Shown piece after piece: positions 1-10,777 of a stretch of DNA of 43,683 nucleotides. Source of the stretch: Helochares maculicollis (lineage: Eukaryota > Arthropoda > Insecta > Coleoptera > Hydrophilidae); NCBI GenBank assembly GCA_033557835.1, contig JAWQRO010000305.1, positions 1 through 43,683 on the forward strand, in the 5' to 3' direction. Positions within the stretch are counted from its first letter, which is position 1; every line of letters starts with the position of its first letter. The notes under the pieces are model-generated. The model was not told the origin of the DNA. It searched no databases and saw nothing but the letters and a program-made list of their open reading frames with translations. The translations under genes and the position numbers were made by a program.

Positions 1-1367
1 ACTAATTCGTATTTGTAGTGAGAATTAGTCAGTGCAAAATTGCAGTAATATGTCTTTTTCACTAACAAATCGCATTTATTTTACCGTTTTAATTTTAAAT
101 CTAAAGCGACATAAATTCAACGCATAAGAATAAATTTGTGACCCGGCTTAACAGATATCGACATAAGGGACAAATTATCTTCGAGAAGCCGGGAACGTAA
201 ATAACTTAAAATAAACTGTAATAATTATACGAAGAATGCAAAAATTGTTAAATATCATATAAAGTAAATTATAAAATAGTTATAAATTGAATATCTTATT
301 AGCTGGCGTTGAATTTAACATAGCGAATCAAATAAAAACGCTAGTAAACAAGAAAAGCTTCTCTTGCCCCTGTGGTTGTAATTTATTGCGTTGTTTTTTT
401 TTTTGTAGGTTTTAGAGTAGCCTGGTATGCGCTTTCATTTAAATGATTTTAGCCATTATAAAAAGAAAGTTTCTTTCTAATTTCGTATTTAATAGGTTCA
501 GGTGGCTTACATGTTAACAAAAACTTCATTCTTTGAATAAAGCTTATACCTTTCTAGTTTAGCGAACTTGCATAGTCGTAAATAATGAATAAAATACATC
601 GAAATAAAAATATTATCAAAAAATGGACTACACATGTGCTCCTTGTCTCTCCTCTTGTGTGAAATTTAGTAGACTATTAACATTTATTGCTTATCTATAT
701 TCCTTTTCAACAAGGTTTTTTTATTATTATTTCGTCTGCTCAAGTTCAGCTGCATTAAGCATAGACCAGACGGGAATTCTTTGAAATAGCAATAAAATTC
801 GTGTCTTCGACCAACGACGTCATAGGAAATTCCGCCAGTGGCTCTTAACATGTACATGTAATTAATATCTCGGTTACTAATTATGCCCCAAAATGCAAAC
901 AAAAACCTATCGCTTATTATTTCTTATATCTACCACCCCTTTAAGATTTGTAACTTAATTCTGAAACAGGCTGTATGTACTCTTCACAATTCTGTATTAT
1001 CGAACGCATATAAACACCTTTTGCGAAGCCTTCAATTTTAAATCTGAACTCTTAACTAAAATATGGGTCCAATTTAAATTTACACGGAAATATTTGTTAT
1101 TGTTATATTTTCCATGTTTACCATTTCTGTAACAATTTTCTAAAAATGTTTATTCCAAGTTGAAAATTTGTTTCTCTTAGTTCTCTTGTAGTACTTAAGA
1201 TGTGCACGAAATTTCAATCCGCTAACTTAATTTTAAAGAGTACTTTTCTTGAAAAAATTTCAAAACTATGAAAGTAAACAGGTACTTTCGGTAGTCCTAC
1301 ATGCCTCAAAAGTTGACACAGGACTAAGTTTTTGCGATAGTAACAATTATCGTCAAAGGAACCAAAA
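1..1367. repeat. Left copy of 1.37 kb terminal direct repeat
   Basis: The first 1367 bases recur in the same orientation at 42315-43683. By eye there are about 23 substitutions plus short length changes in a poly-T run and a TTA run, so about 98% identity. The match starts at the first base of the window and stops at its last base, so its true limits are unknown on both sides. The block contains a minus-strand piece of the dispersed microsatellite repeat (about 1020-1350), an 8 bp inverted repeat CCCGGCTT/AAGCCGGG around 143-191, and a 72-codon minus-strand frame (684-902) that I judge non-coding. The duplication itself is certain; its cause is not (tandem unit, circular molecule, haplotype copy, or two copies of a high-copy repeat that broke the assembly). 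Confidence 0.93.
1020..1350 (-). repeat. Microsatellite-bearing dispersed repeat, 5'-truncated copy
   Basis: Read on the minus strand, this stretch matches the middle of the family best seen at 31267-32222. Shared blocks are the segment with AACAAATATTTCCGTGTAAA, the GTAGGACTACCGAAAGTACC block and the TATCGCAAAAACTTA block, in the same order. The microsatellite slot and everything 5' of it are missing, and the truncated end abuts a plus-strand mariner fragment. The same copy recurs at 43336-43666 as part of the terminal repeat. I see no coding potential. Confidence 0.75.
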
Positions 1368-1384
1368 CCACTATGATATATGCC

Positions 1385-1800
1385 TGAGTTATTCATCACA
1401 AGTACCTGAATGTAGGAGAAACCATTACAGCGGTGCCCAACTTCATAGAGTTCAAGATAAATTACGGATAAAGTAGTCCCCTTTACTGACCAACAGAAAG
1501 ACTCCTCCAGGGTTACGCCTAACCGCATATTGCAAAATTTACACAAAACCAAACTATGGAATTTGAATAGTAGCTGATGCTACATCCCTCTTATTTACCT
1601 GATCTTGCACCATCCGATTATCACACATTTCGTCTTGTAGATATCATGAGGAATAAAAAATTTAGCTACGTAGTCTATGAAAACGATGAGAATATATTAT
1701 TTTCATTTGCAAAACGGGAAGAACTTATTTGGATACCTGATACAGAAGTGATTTGCATTCTCCAACACTCAATTTATCGGTCTTGTTGATCTGAAACCAA
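1385..1800 (+). pseudogene. Degenerate mariner transposase, C-terminal half
   Basis: Remnant of a mariner (DDD) transposase, the enzyme that cuts and pastes the element at TA sites. Reading through stops and frameshifts on the plus strand gives KYLNVGETIT, matching the GETIT block before the second catalytic motif. It is followed by LLQGYA, a stop, then PHIAKFTQ where families have (H/Q)DNARPH, so the second catalytic Asp has become Gly. Next comes HPSYLPDLAPSDYHTFRL, the third catalytic motif with its Asp kept, at about 1577-1640. The tail to about 1800 keeps only a loose match (AKREELIWI). No TIR is visible on either side. The N-terminal DNA-binding half and first Asp are absent. It resembles the cecropia/mori-like groups, but too little remains to assign it. 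Non-functional. Confidence 0.7.
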
Positions 1801-4729
1801 GTTCTTCAACGCTAGTTTTGTTATAGGAAACTAAAATATTCGAAAAATTTATCTTCACCTTTTCGGATGTTTTCGATAATGAAAATAATTATTATTAATG
1901 TAATTTTTTTACATTGAAATGAGTTTGACTATCTTGACTATTTAAAGAGAGAATCCATTTCAAAAGAGAAGTCGATCGACAATATTCGAAACATTTATCC
2001 TAAACAATTTAAAATCTAATAATAATATCAATATAAATAGTATTCTCTGTAATAATAGTACGAACAGTACTAATAATATTATCAATGTGATATACTCGAA
2101 ATAAAGATGCGAACTTACCAACACAAAAATGCTATCTTAACTTACTTGCTTCAAACACAAATCAATTTAAAAATCTGAAATTTTTCAAATGCATCTTTTA
2201 GAAGCGCAAATTATGTATATAATTATAAGTATAGCAGGGAATGCAGAAAAAGTATGGAATATCTAAAGAATAAATTAAAATTTCCAAGTTAATTTTTGTT
2301 AATTTTCGCAAATAACACTTAATTCTTTGTAGCGTAGAATGATTAAAACTCGAGCGGTGCTTTTGCCTGGGGGAAGTTCTTTAAGCTCCTTGGTAAGTAG
2401 CAAGGAAAATTATGACGCGGTACGAGGTGAAGGACAGGAAATAGCTAACGCCACAGAACGGCATATCTTTTAGGTAATCTAACCTAGGCGGTTGCAGGAT
2501 GTTCTACTCATATTCTAAATATATCGCAGGTGAAATTTCAAGAAGATGCTTTTATATTTCTGTTCATATTTTAAGTTTTGAACGTAAAAAGGAACGAAGT
2601 GATTTATATTTAATTTTCTTAACAATTTTGATTTACAAGGGTCTCACTCGGTTTTGTATATGACTTGCAAGACGTAAGTTTTTCTTTACAATACCGAATT
2701 TCATTGTCAAAAAGTATCCAAACTTATCAACAGGAAACTGAAAAAAATTTGGCGTTTCTATCGCTTATGACCTGGTCTCAAAATATAATTATTACCAAGA
2801 AAATAATTTAGGTTTAACTAAATGTACGTAACACAAACCTAAGACTTAAATACTGCAATCGTTTGAATGAACAACCGTACAAATGCAACCCAATTAATGA
2901 AAAAGTAAGATATGTCCCATATTACTTTTTAACGATAATTGCGCTTCCTGAACCATAAAAACATAAGCGTTAGAGATATGCTAGAACAAACATTCCGGGA
3001 ACTGAAGCTTTATTTTTTAGTACAGTAATATAATAAGATCACATTCCCGTTCCTTGCTCTACCACTAAAGTTAGAATGCAAACATGCACTAGCTAGAAAA
3101 TTTCACCATTTCTATTTTGCTTTTGAATCCGTACCAATTTGAACGCATGGACGAAGGGAACAAATATTTCCAACTTTCCAACGGTTATACTGAATTTTAC
3201 CCTGCTGATCCGTACCTCCTCCCGCTTTTGCTATTACAGAGCAAACATTTTTACCCTGAAGATATTCCGATATTGAACAGAAATTCTTATATAAAGAGAT
3301 CAACTAAACTACAAGAGGGATTTTTCTCCATAATGGATGGGAGCACTAAACATGATACTGAGAGTACATTGTATTCATAGCTATTTTATATGCTTTTCAC
3401 TGCTGTAAAGAACAACATTTTATTTAAATAAAATTTAATTAATTGTTTCAGCTGTACCATACTATTTTATTTATGTAAAAACATCATTTTGTATTATTTT
3501 TGCTACCATAATGTACAAACTGTGCGAAGCTGTAGAAATAATCTATAATTTTGTCGTATATAAAATAGGAGTAACATGAGATGCTTTAAATTCCTGACTT
3601 TCTACAGTCTTTATTTTCTCTTAATTATTTGCAAGTTTTAAGCCAATACTATTACTTCAGATAGAGTGAAGAGAAGGGCATTGGAATTATTATCTAATGA
3701 AAAAAATCTTCAGCGAAAATTCCCCTTTGAATATTAGAGCAAAAAAGGAAATTGCTTACTCAACTCAACATATAACGTGGCAAAAATGCTTGACCATAAA
3801 TAGAGGCCGTTCTGATAAAGAATCTCTCTATACGATTGCGGGGGAGTCGTTGCTGTTATATCTTGATAAAAAGTAAATTCGTTTATTTTTTGTCTCGCTT
3901 CTTCTCGTCTGCATTATGAAATATTACATCCTTCTTGCGTTCTCTAATCATCACGACTGTTCCACTCACTATCTCGAAGGAAAAGAAAGAAAATGGGATT
4001 AGCGACCTCGCCAACTAGAAAACCTATGATTTAGCTTTAATTGTCTGTTTGCTGGATCGCACAGTCCTCACCAGTAATCTCAGGAGATATATTCTACGAT
4101 TAATTGACTCCGAAAAAATCTTTTATTGCGACATCCGCGCAAAGAAAACAATTTTCCCGTATTTCATATAGCAATTTCCTTAAAAGGAGAACGATTCGTC
4201 TGTTATAAACGAATGTGGTTAAAGTGACGGCATTTTGTTCTACCTGCTTTTAATTTAATGCGTTTCCAAGTGACACAAATACAAGATTTTAGAAAACTGC
4301 GCGGGGGATATCCAATAAAAAGACTCACTTTAATAAAAGTCGCGACCGTCGTTAGGGAGTACTATTTAAATCTTAGATTAACGATGCATTTAACTTCAAC
4401 TGTCAAGATGCATTTACGAGTGGAGCAGTTTTTCCGTCGCTCATGCAATCGTAAAACTTATTTCTGTAAAAGTCCATGAAACCTGTCAGACTTATCGATT
4501 AATAAGAACGAACTGCAAAGGATAAATCTAAGAGAGTCCGGGTGACATTTTATTGAAGCCCAGTGGAGAAGATATTGATAAAAATCGACACTTCAACAAG
4601 GATTAGGAGGGTTGTTTGGATCTGCTTCGAATTTTCTCTCTTTGCGAAGACCTGATAAACCGGCCGGCAACGTGTTCTAGACGTTGTTGACGATACTAGG
4701 CTACAAATGTCGCTGTAACATGAACTCCC

Positions 4730-4790
4730 ACGGGCTTATACTTGTTACCCTAATGTCGCCCGATACGCTTTTGGCGAAGAGACAGGACGA
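4730..4790 (+). repeat. Short local direct repeat, copy 1
   Basis: A roughly 55 bp block matches 5201-5262 in the same orientation. Shared words include CTTGTTA-CCTAATGTCGC and a following CGATNCG-TTTTGGCGAAGA versus GATGCTCGTTTGATGGCAAGA. Identity looks about 75%. It lies in the higher-complexity part of the interval and has no transposon features. Confidence 0.45.
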
Positions 4791-5200
4791 CAGCTTTCAG
4801 ACTGCATCGCTAAAGCTTGCCAATGCTTTCTGTTGAGCAGGAGGGTAGAGCCAAGTGAGAGAAAAAAGATTTTAATGTTCTTTTGTTCACTGCCTCGTTG
4901 CAGAATTGGCGGTTTTTTGTGACATTTCTTACAAAAACATCACTTGTTAGTTCGAATTTGCTAAGCCATTAAGCCGTTATTTACTTAGATCAGATTGGAA
5001 ATAAAGCACACTCGCTCTTTGTTTTCCTAAGGATTGCTGCTCCTCCTCACAGTAATAATTAATGAGGTGAAGGGATGGATAACTCAAAAAAGCGCGTTAC
5101 AGAAATGTGTATATATAAAATATTAAGTGAAGCCGAAAATAAGGAATTATATCGATAAAGCCGAATACATCGATAAATCAAATATAACCCGGCCCGGTCA

Positions 5201-5262
5201 TGTCCTCGGGGGTTTAATTCTTGTTATCCTAATGTCGCTTGATGCTCGTTTGATGGCAAGAC
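5201..5262 (+). repeat. Short local direct repeat, copy 2
   Basis: Second copy of the block at 4730-4790, about 470 bp downstream. It overlaps a 71-codon open frame (5127-5342) that shows no known domain. The duplicated block is not in phase with any conserved protein feature, so I regard the frame as chance. Confidence 0.45.
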
Positions 5263-5648
5263 GGTTGTTACCAAGGGAAAACTTGTCGACAGACGCGGCT
5301 GGATTCAACATTAAAACAACCGAAAGAAAACGAGGCTTTTAATTCTCCTTTATCCTTTTCGTAATGTTTAAATAAATGGTTTACTATGACAGCCGTTTTA
5401 ATCAAAAAGACGTTAAATGCACAAGAGTGGGATTAATGGATGCCCTCATTTTTACCTTAGTGTACGCAGCGCATTTTTAAGCAAACTTGCCGCCCTCATA
5501 ATATTCTTACTGAATTTATTTTGCATTTCAAAATATTATTATTAATAAGAATGTTTTATCATCTACATAACGAGAGTTGTTGTTTAAAATTTTTAAAGCC
5601 TTCGATCAAAATTAAAAGACGGATATTTAACTGCCATTCAAATATGTA

Positions 5649-6795
5649 TTAGGTTGTTTCAAAAGTTTTGTCTGTTTTAATGCACTATAATGTGTTTTTG
5701 TAGCTCTATGTTTCAATACACATTAATTTTACTGTGTCGTGGTATAAACTGATCGATAAAGGATTTTATACTCTAGCTTTAATATTTTGCCTATTTTCAG
5801 TTTATTATTACATGATGTCGTTACGTGATTTTCGATCAATTTTTCTCTACGAATTTAATCAAAGTGCTGCCGAAATAACCCGAAATATTAACCAGGCGTA
5901 ATCTAAAGTAATCCAGGACGAGGACACTGGTGGAGACTGACGCATCACAAACGATGCGTGGGATAGGGGAAGAACTGGGCGTCAGCTCCCATACGGATTG
6001 TGATGGTTTGAAACGTATTGGAAAGGTCAAAAAGCTCGAAAAGTGGGCGCCCCACGTTTTGAACGATCGACAGAAATTGACGTTTCGAGGTCTGCACTTC
6101 TTTCCTTTTGCGCAATCAAAACAATCCTTTCTGAATCAGATCGTCATGTGTCATAAAAAAGTGGATCTTCTACGACAAGATAATACGTTCAGAATAGTGT
6201 TTGGCCCCCAATGAGCCATCCAGGCCAATTTCGAAAGCCTATCAAAAAAAGAGACCACGGTTACTCTATGATGGTCAGCGGCTGGTCTGATTTACTATAA
6301 CTTGTTAAAACTAGGCCAAACTATCATCGCAGAGTCCTATTGTGAGGAAATTGACCAAATATACCGTCAATTGCGTCATTAGCAACTGTCACTAGTCAAC
6401 AGAAGCGGTCCGATCCTGCTCCACGACAATGCCCGTCCTCACGTTTCGTAGGTCACCGTTCGAAAATTAAAACAATTGAACTACGAAGTTCTACCTTACC
6501 CATCATACTCCCCAAACCTCTCGCCAACCAACTACCATTATTTCAAATATCTGGATAACATTCTCACCGGTAGAACCTTCCCCGATTAGCACCAGGAAAC
6601 AACGGCATTCGTCGGCTTCATCGAATTCTGAGCACCTAATTTTTATGCCGACGAAATGAATCGATTTGTGCTACGTTGGTAAATATGTACTGATTCAAAT
6701 TGCGCTTATTTTCATTAAATTGAGTAAGCATTCACTGAGATATTACAGTTTAAAGTAGACTCATAAAATCGGACAAAACTATCGAAACAGCCTAA
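5649..6795 (+). mobile_element. Mariner element A (cecropia/Hsmar1-like), 1147 bp
   Basis: Both ends are present. The left TIR 5649-5674 begins TTAGGTTGTTTC and the right end 6770-6795 finishes GAAACAGCCTAA. The two 26 bp ends match at 22 positions when one is reversed. TA duplications sit at 5647-5648 and 6796-6797, the signature of mariner insertion. At 1147 bp it is shorter than the usual 1.25-1.3 kb, explained by a deletion in the transposase N-terminal region. It carries one broken transposase copy on the plus strand and cannot move by itself, although its ends look good enough to be recognised in trans. Confidence 0.95.
5812..6718 (+). pseudogene. Mariner A transposase pseudogene (cecropia-like)
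   Basis: Starts at the ATG pair at 5812 with MMSLRDFRSIFLYEF, like the N-terminus of Hsmar1-type transposases, then hits a stop after about 29 codons. The segment that should hold the rest of the first helix-turn-helix (about 45 residues) is missing. It resumes at 5930 with a 94-codon open stretch carrying LKRIGKVKKLEKW and HVLNDRQK, typical of the second helix-turn-helix and linker. The first catalytic motif, normally TCDEKW, reads MCHKKV (Asp to His, about 6146-6163). The second is intact as ILLHDNARPH (about 6417-6446). The third reads SPNLSPTNYHYF (Asp to Asn). Two of three catalytic Asp are gone, with several stops and frameshifts. Clearly dead. Confidence 0.9.
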
Positions 6796-6797
6796 TA

Positions 6798-9035
6798 ATT
6801 CGCAAATTGATGAATGGGAGCTTTAGATTGTTTGTCTTTTAAGGACACTTGTATATTAAATCATCAGTGATATTGTTGAGAAATGAATTGTGTTTAGTCT
6901 TCTGCAAGCGCTAAGAAGTGGGTGCAGGACCATTTTTCAAACAATCATCTTTAAATGGGGTGGAGAATCGTTTACCAGAGGTGAAGATGAGAAAATTGAA
7001 ATTGCGATTCTTCTTAAAATTTTAAATATATGTTTCGCTGAATTTTGAGAATTGTACTAAAAAAGAGTTAAGGGAAGACAATTAACTGTTTATTAATAAA
7101 TAATATAATTTAAAATCTTCTGATTATAGAACCGGTAAAGTTGGCCTTTCAAACTAATCTGACCCGTGTTTTTTCGGTTTTTACGAGTAATTGCTAGTAT
7201 AAGACATCAATTTCAAAATTTGAAAAATGTTATAAAGTTGTGTCTCCACTTATGCTTAACTTAACTTCGCCGTTCATTAATTACGAACAAAAAGCATGCT
7301 GAAAAAATAATCAACAGTCATCGTGCTTTATGTGGATTATGAAAATATATAATTGCTAATGGTAAAGTAAAAAGGCACTTTAAAAGGATTAAGAACGTTC
7401 ATTTCCTACAGTCACAATGAGTTTTGTCCCGTGTTAATGGGATTTCTGCTCGGATACGGCCATATAACGAGCAAAATTAAAAATCCATATCTCACGCAAG
7501 TAAATGGAAAACAAGATAATTTCAAAGCTTCTTGTTAGCAAACTTTAATTTTCCGTGTATATCAAAAACAAAATTCAACGTATCTCCTTCCCTAGCAGCG
7601 CAGGGAGGGCAAGATTAATAAGTATGTCGTGTCGTTCGCTGACGGAAAACTGAGTTGTGTTGTCTCACGTTCAACGTTATTTAGGGGAAAATAGGGATGT
7701 CATATAGATGTTCAGCTCAACGAGCATTAACAGAATGTAGACTTTCTGGTACATGTAGCACCTCATTATAAGAGGGATGATGTCGAGCGAATTGAAGAGT
7801 TCAAGGAACCCTACACTAAATTAATGGCGAAGTAGATAAGGCGATGGTTTAGTAAACACCCAACTTACGTCAAATCCAGTGGAAGTGAAAGAAAATTAAG
7901 ATGATATTATCAACACTCACGTGTATTACAAAATGCGAATGCACTTCCTCAGTGCCCTCAATTAACTAAAAGGAATTTGAATACTCCAACAAGACTAATC
8001 TGTGACGTCCGATCCTGGTTGCGGGCTATAAATTGAGATTATCAAAAGATGGCAGTATTGAGGGAATAGAAGTTTTGTTCATTTCATAGACTTTTAAACA
8101 GGTTCGTCGAGCTGCTTAAAAATTGAAGCGATCTTATTTTCGTTATTCTAAAAAACCAATTTAATTATCAGTTGCAGAAAAATTTTATGCTCGTTTTTCA
8201 ACGCCCATTGACAAAGCATGTTAACGTTAAAGAAAAATTGCTGCACGAATTATATTTTGAAACAATTAATGGTGATAATCGCGAAAAATCAACAATGAAA
8301 ATTATGCACCAATTATTTTTAAGCAAGAAAGTTTCAAAACCGTCATATTACCTGCTTTAAAACGGGCTCCACTCGGCCATTCTTTCATTTTATTGCGTTG
8401 CTTTCCTGTGAAATTCAAACAATATTATTTTTACATTTGTTTAGAGGCTGCTTTATATTCTAACACAATATTTTTCCCATTATTTGCTAACAAGCTATTC
8501 CGTGGCTGAAGTTTGAATAGGTTTCCAAGTCACAACAGAAGTTAGTTCAAAGCAAACATGGAACAATGGAAATGCAGTTGCTCATTTACCGTGATTCTAC
8601 AACTTACGATATTCGCATAAGCGTGAATTTTGAATTTAGTTAGCTTCACAAAGGCTTCAACAATAACATATTAGTCTCATGTTAGTTATTTGAGTCGCTA
8701 CGAGAGATTACAGCTACTCGACTCTTTTTGACAGAATTTCTATCATCCGCTATAATCCAAGAAATTTAAATAAAAAATATACTTTCGAAGCATAAATTAC
8801 TAGAATAGAAATGCTTTAGTCATTATACAAATGAAAATTGACGGATCGTTGCTCCAAAACTTAATTTATAATGGTGTACATATTCTAGAAAAGGAATTAG
8901 CATGCGTGTCTCAATTATGTTATTCATGCTTTTCTGGGATAAATCTATGCCAAAATAAAATATGGATAATTTTGGTGAAAAAATAGTTTCATTTTGCTAA
9001 TCAATATCGAAAATAGCTTGCAGAAAATCTTTGTT
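6798..9035. other. Unannotated AT-rich stretch
   Basis: I recognise no gene, transposon end, RNA gene or tandem repeat here. The 62-codon frame at 8172-8360 and the 60-codon frame just downstream at 8994-9176 have no identifiable domain and the low-complexity composition expected of chance frames. Confidence 0.5.
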
Positions 9036-9104
9036 TTTACAAATGATGTTTTTCTACATAACAACTGTCTATTTGCATTTTATTCTAATCATTTTAGCAT
9101 AAAA

Positions 9105-9122
9105 CCCAGTGATATTACTGGG
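9105..9122 (+). other. Hairpin in repeat copy X
   Basis: CCCAGT-GATATT-ACTGGG, six perfect pairs plus a possible G-T pair. The equivalent site in copy Y (10760-10777) keeps the pairing with a C-G to T-A exchange at the outer pair. Confidence 0.6.
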
Positions 9123-9421
9123 CTTGAGGTTAAAATAACAACAAAGCTATATGAATTCATGGCTAACATTTTGTGATTTCATTTTTCTGTTGGAGATGCA
9201 TCGATTGGTGATCACATTTAGTTTAGAGAAAAATATGAAGCTCGAAGATGTATCTTACCTGAATGGAATAAACGTTTCAAGTCTCAATGCAGTTTTTTAC
9301 ATTCCCGTATATCATAAAAGCAAAGATATTGGGATCGTGAAAAATTCTAGCTCCAAATTTTGATGGATCTTCACGATTTGAGTGACCCTGAATCCATTTT
9401 GACCATTTTAGCCATGTTATT

Positions 9422-9438
9422 TGTGTGTGTGTGTGTGT
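9422..9438 (+). repeat. (TG)n microsatellite in repeat copy X
   Basis: About eight TG units. It occupies the same slot, after the GACCATTTT block, as the (TA)n run in copy Y and the mixed TG/TCTG tract at 31391-31425. Confidence 0.9.
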
Positions 9439-9443
9439 ATGTA

Positions 9444-10696
9444 CCAGGTGCGCATGTTTAAAATGTCGATTTGTTGTCAGGAGATGGCGCACGAAATCTA
9501 TTGAGTAACCTATGGAACCTAAAGCACTATTTTTTTGATAAGACTGTAAACACTACAAAAAGTCATATTCGTTTAGTTGTTTACGAGTTAGTAGGATACT
9601 TCCTTTTCGTGTTAAACATGCCCAATTTTGAACAAAATAAAGAGCATTTGCGGCATGTAATGATTTTCTTGTTCAATCAAAAGAAAAAGGCGTCGGAAAA
9701 TCATCGAATTCTTGTAGAGACTGACTATTAAGACTTGTAAACGCTGGTTTCAACGTTTCAAAAGTGGCGATTTCAATGTTATTGACAAAGAACGTGAAAA
9801 TCGACCAACACAGTTTCAAGACGGCGAATTACAAGCATTACTGTACGAAGACGATACAAAAACATAACAAATGATGGGAACGCAGTTGAATGTTACTCGG
9901 CAAGCCATTTCCGATCGCCTGAGAACCATTGACAAGATTCAAAAGGTTGGAAAATGGATTCCACACAAACTGAATGAGCGACAGATGGAAAGACGAAAAA
10001 CTGTGTGCGATATGCTGCATTTACGCCACAAAAGAAAGGGTTTCTTGGATAGGGTTGTAACTGGCGAAGAAAAATGGATATATTTTGAGTATCGTAAACG
10101 TAAGAAATCGTAAGAAATCGTTGTCGCCAGGATAACCATCAACATTGCGTACAAAACAGGATTGTTTTGGGAGGAAGACAAAGCTATGTGTGTGGTGGGA
10201 TTAGAAGGGAGTAGTTTACTACGAACGTCTCAAACTCGGCGAAACAGTTAATACCGTCCGCTACCGACAACAAATGATTAGTTTAAACCATGCATTGATC
10301 GAAAAACGTCCAGAATGGGCTCGAAGACACGGCTAAGTCATTCTGCAGCCTGACAACGCTCCCGCATATTTAGCCAAAGTGATCAAAAAAACGATTTTTT
10401 TGCTTGGTTGGGAACTCTTACCCCATCCGCTTTATTCACCATACCTGGTTCCTTCTGATTATCATCTTTTCTATTCGATGGAACACGTACTGGCTGAGCA
10501 GACATTCGAGGATATACAAAAACGTTTCGATGAATCATTGAAAGTTGAACCTTTCTTTTGGAATAGTATCAATAAATTGCCCAAGAGATAGATATAATGT
10601 CTAAAAAGCGAGAGCCAATACTTTGAATAAAAAATTGCTTATCAATGTTCTTAAATAATTGCGCATTTTTCATGAAAAAAACGACATTTTAAACTT
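9444..10696 (+). mobile_element. Mariner element B (mauritiana/Mos1-like), right tip lost
   Basis: The left end is CCAGGTGCGCATGTTTAAAA, preceded by TA at 9442-9443 directly after a TG microsatellite. The right end reaches CGACATTTTAAACTT at 10696, where the remaining ten or so bases of the TIR (GCGCACCTGG in the sister copy at 19402-19411) are missing and repeat copy Y begins at once. The same TIR family bounds the elements at 18192-19411 and 29564-30608, so there are three copies of this family in the window. Length is about 1253 bp and would be about 1263 bp with the lost tip. One right TIR is truncated, so it could not be mobilised as it stands. Confidence 0.93.
9618..10630 (+). pseudogene. 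Mariner B transposase pseudogene (Mos1-like)
   Basis: Starts at ATG 9618 (MPNFEQNKEHLRH), followed by the FNQKKKASENH helix-turn-helix region typical of mauritiana mariners, and stops after ETDY. In the next frame it continues with CKRWFQRFKSGDFNV and then, after further stops, TRQAISDRL, IQKVGKWIPHKLNERQ and KRKGFLDRVVTGEEKW. The last motif carries the first catalytic position as Glu instead of Asp (about 10057-10077). The second catalytic motif reads LQPDNAPAY and keeps Asp; the third reads PSDYHLF at about 10447 and keeps Asp. A 70-codon frame at 10379-10591 covers the C-terminal part. At least four stops and frameshifts; the coding region ends at 10628-10630. Nearly full length but inactive. 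Confidence 0.92.
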
Positions 10697-10759
10697 ACAA
10701 ATGTTTTCCTACATAACAACTGTCTATTTGCGTTTTGTTCTAATTGGTTTAGCACCAAA

Positions 10760-10777
10760 TCCAGTAATATTACTGGA
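10760..10777 (+). other. Perfect 18 bp palindrome in repeat copy Y
   Basis: TCCAGTAATATTACTGGA is its own reverse complement. It aligns with the hairpin at 9105-9122 and differs by changes that keep pairing. Confidence 0.75.

Larger units (their letters stand above)
1801..5646. other. Unannotated AT-rich stretch
   Basis: No gene, TIR or transposase motif recognised. Short frames at 3117-3380, 4258-4479 and 5127-5342 have no recognisable domain. The 3117-3380 frame is overlapped by an antisense frame of similar size, typical of chance ORFs. From about 3800 to 5340 the base composition is less AT-rich and of higher complexity than the neighbours, and it holds one short internal duplication (listed separately). 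It could contain non-coding regulatory sequence, but nothing in the window tests that. Confidence 0.5.
9036..9441 (+). repeat. Microsatellite-bearing dispersed repeat, copy X
   Basis: About 400 bp matching copy Y at 10697-11127 at roughly 80-85% by eye. Landmarks in order: CTACATAACAACTGTCTATT, an 18 bp hairpin (9105-9122), GATGCATCGATTG, GATCACATTTAGTTTAGAG, a Cys-less open stretch without known domain, CAGTTTTTTACATTCCCGTA, GAATCCATTTTGACCATTTT, and a (TG)n run at 9422-9438. The copy is cut off just after the microsatellite by insertion of mariner B. Its 5' limit near 9036 is set only by where similarity to copy Y begins. Confidence 0.85.

Noticed and set aside
684..902. 72-codon minus-strand frame, also present at 43003-43218, as a conserved gene
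   Set aside because: All four placeable differences between copies are non-synonymous and the C-terminus is shifted; it lies in a repeat.
1214..1552. 112-codon minus-strand frame
   Set aside because: It spans the junction between the dispersed repeat and, in antisense, the mariner fragment. The plus-strand reading shows transposase motifs instead.
3117..3380. 87-codon plus-strand frame as a possible small gene
   Set aside because: No recognisable domain, an overlapping antisense frame of similar length, and no supporting signals. Chance frame is the simpler reading.
5127..5342. 71-codon frame overlapping a duplicated block
   Set aside because: The related block at 4730-4790 is not open in the corresponding frame and no domain is recognised.
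9838..10181. Minus-strand frames of 60-80 codons
   Set aside because: Antisense shadows of the mariner B transposase.
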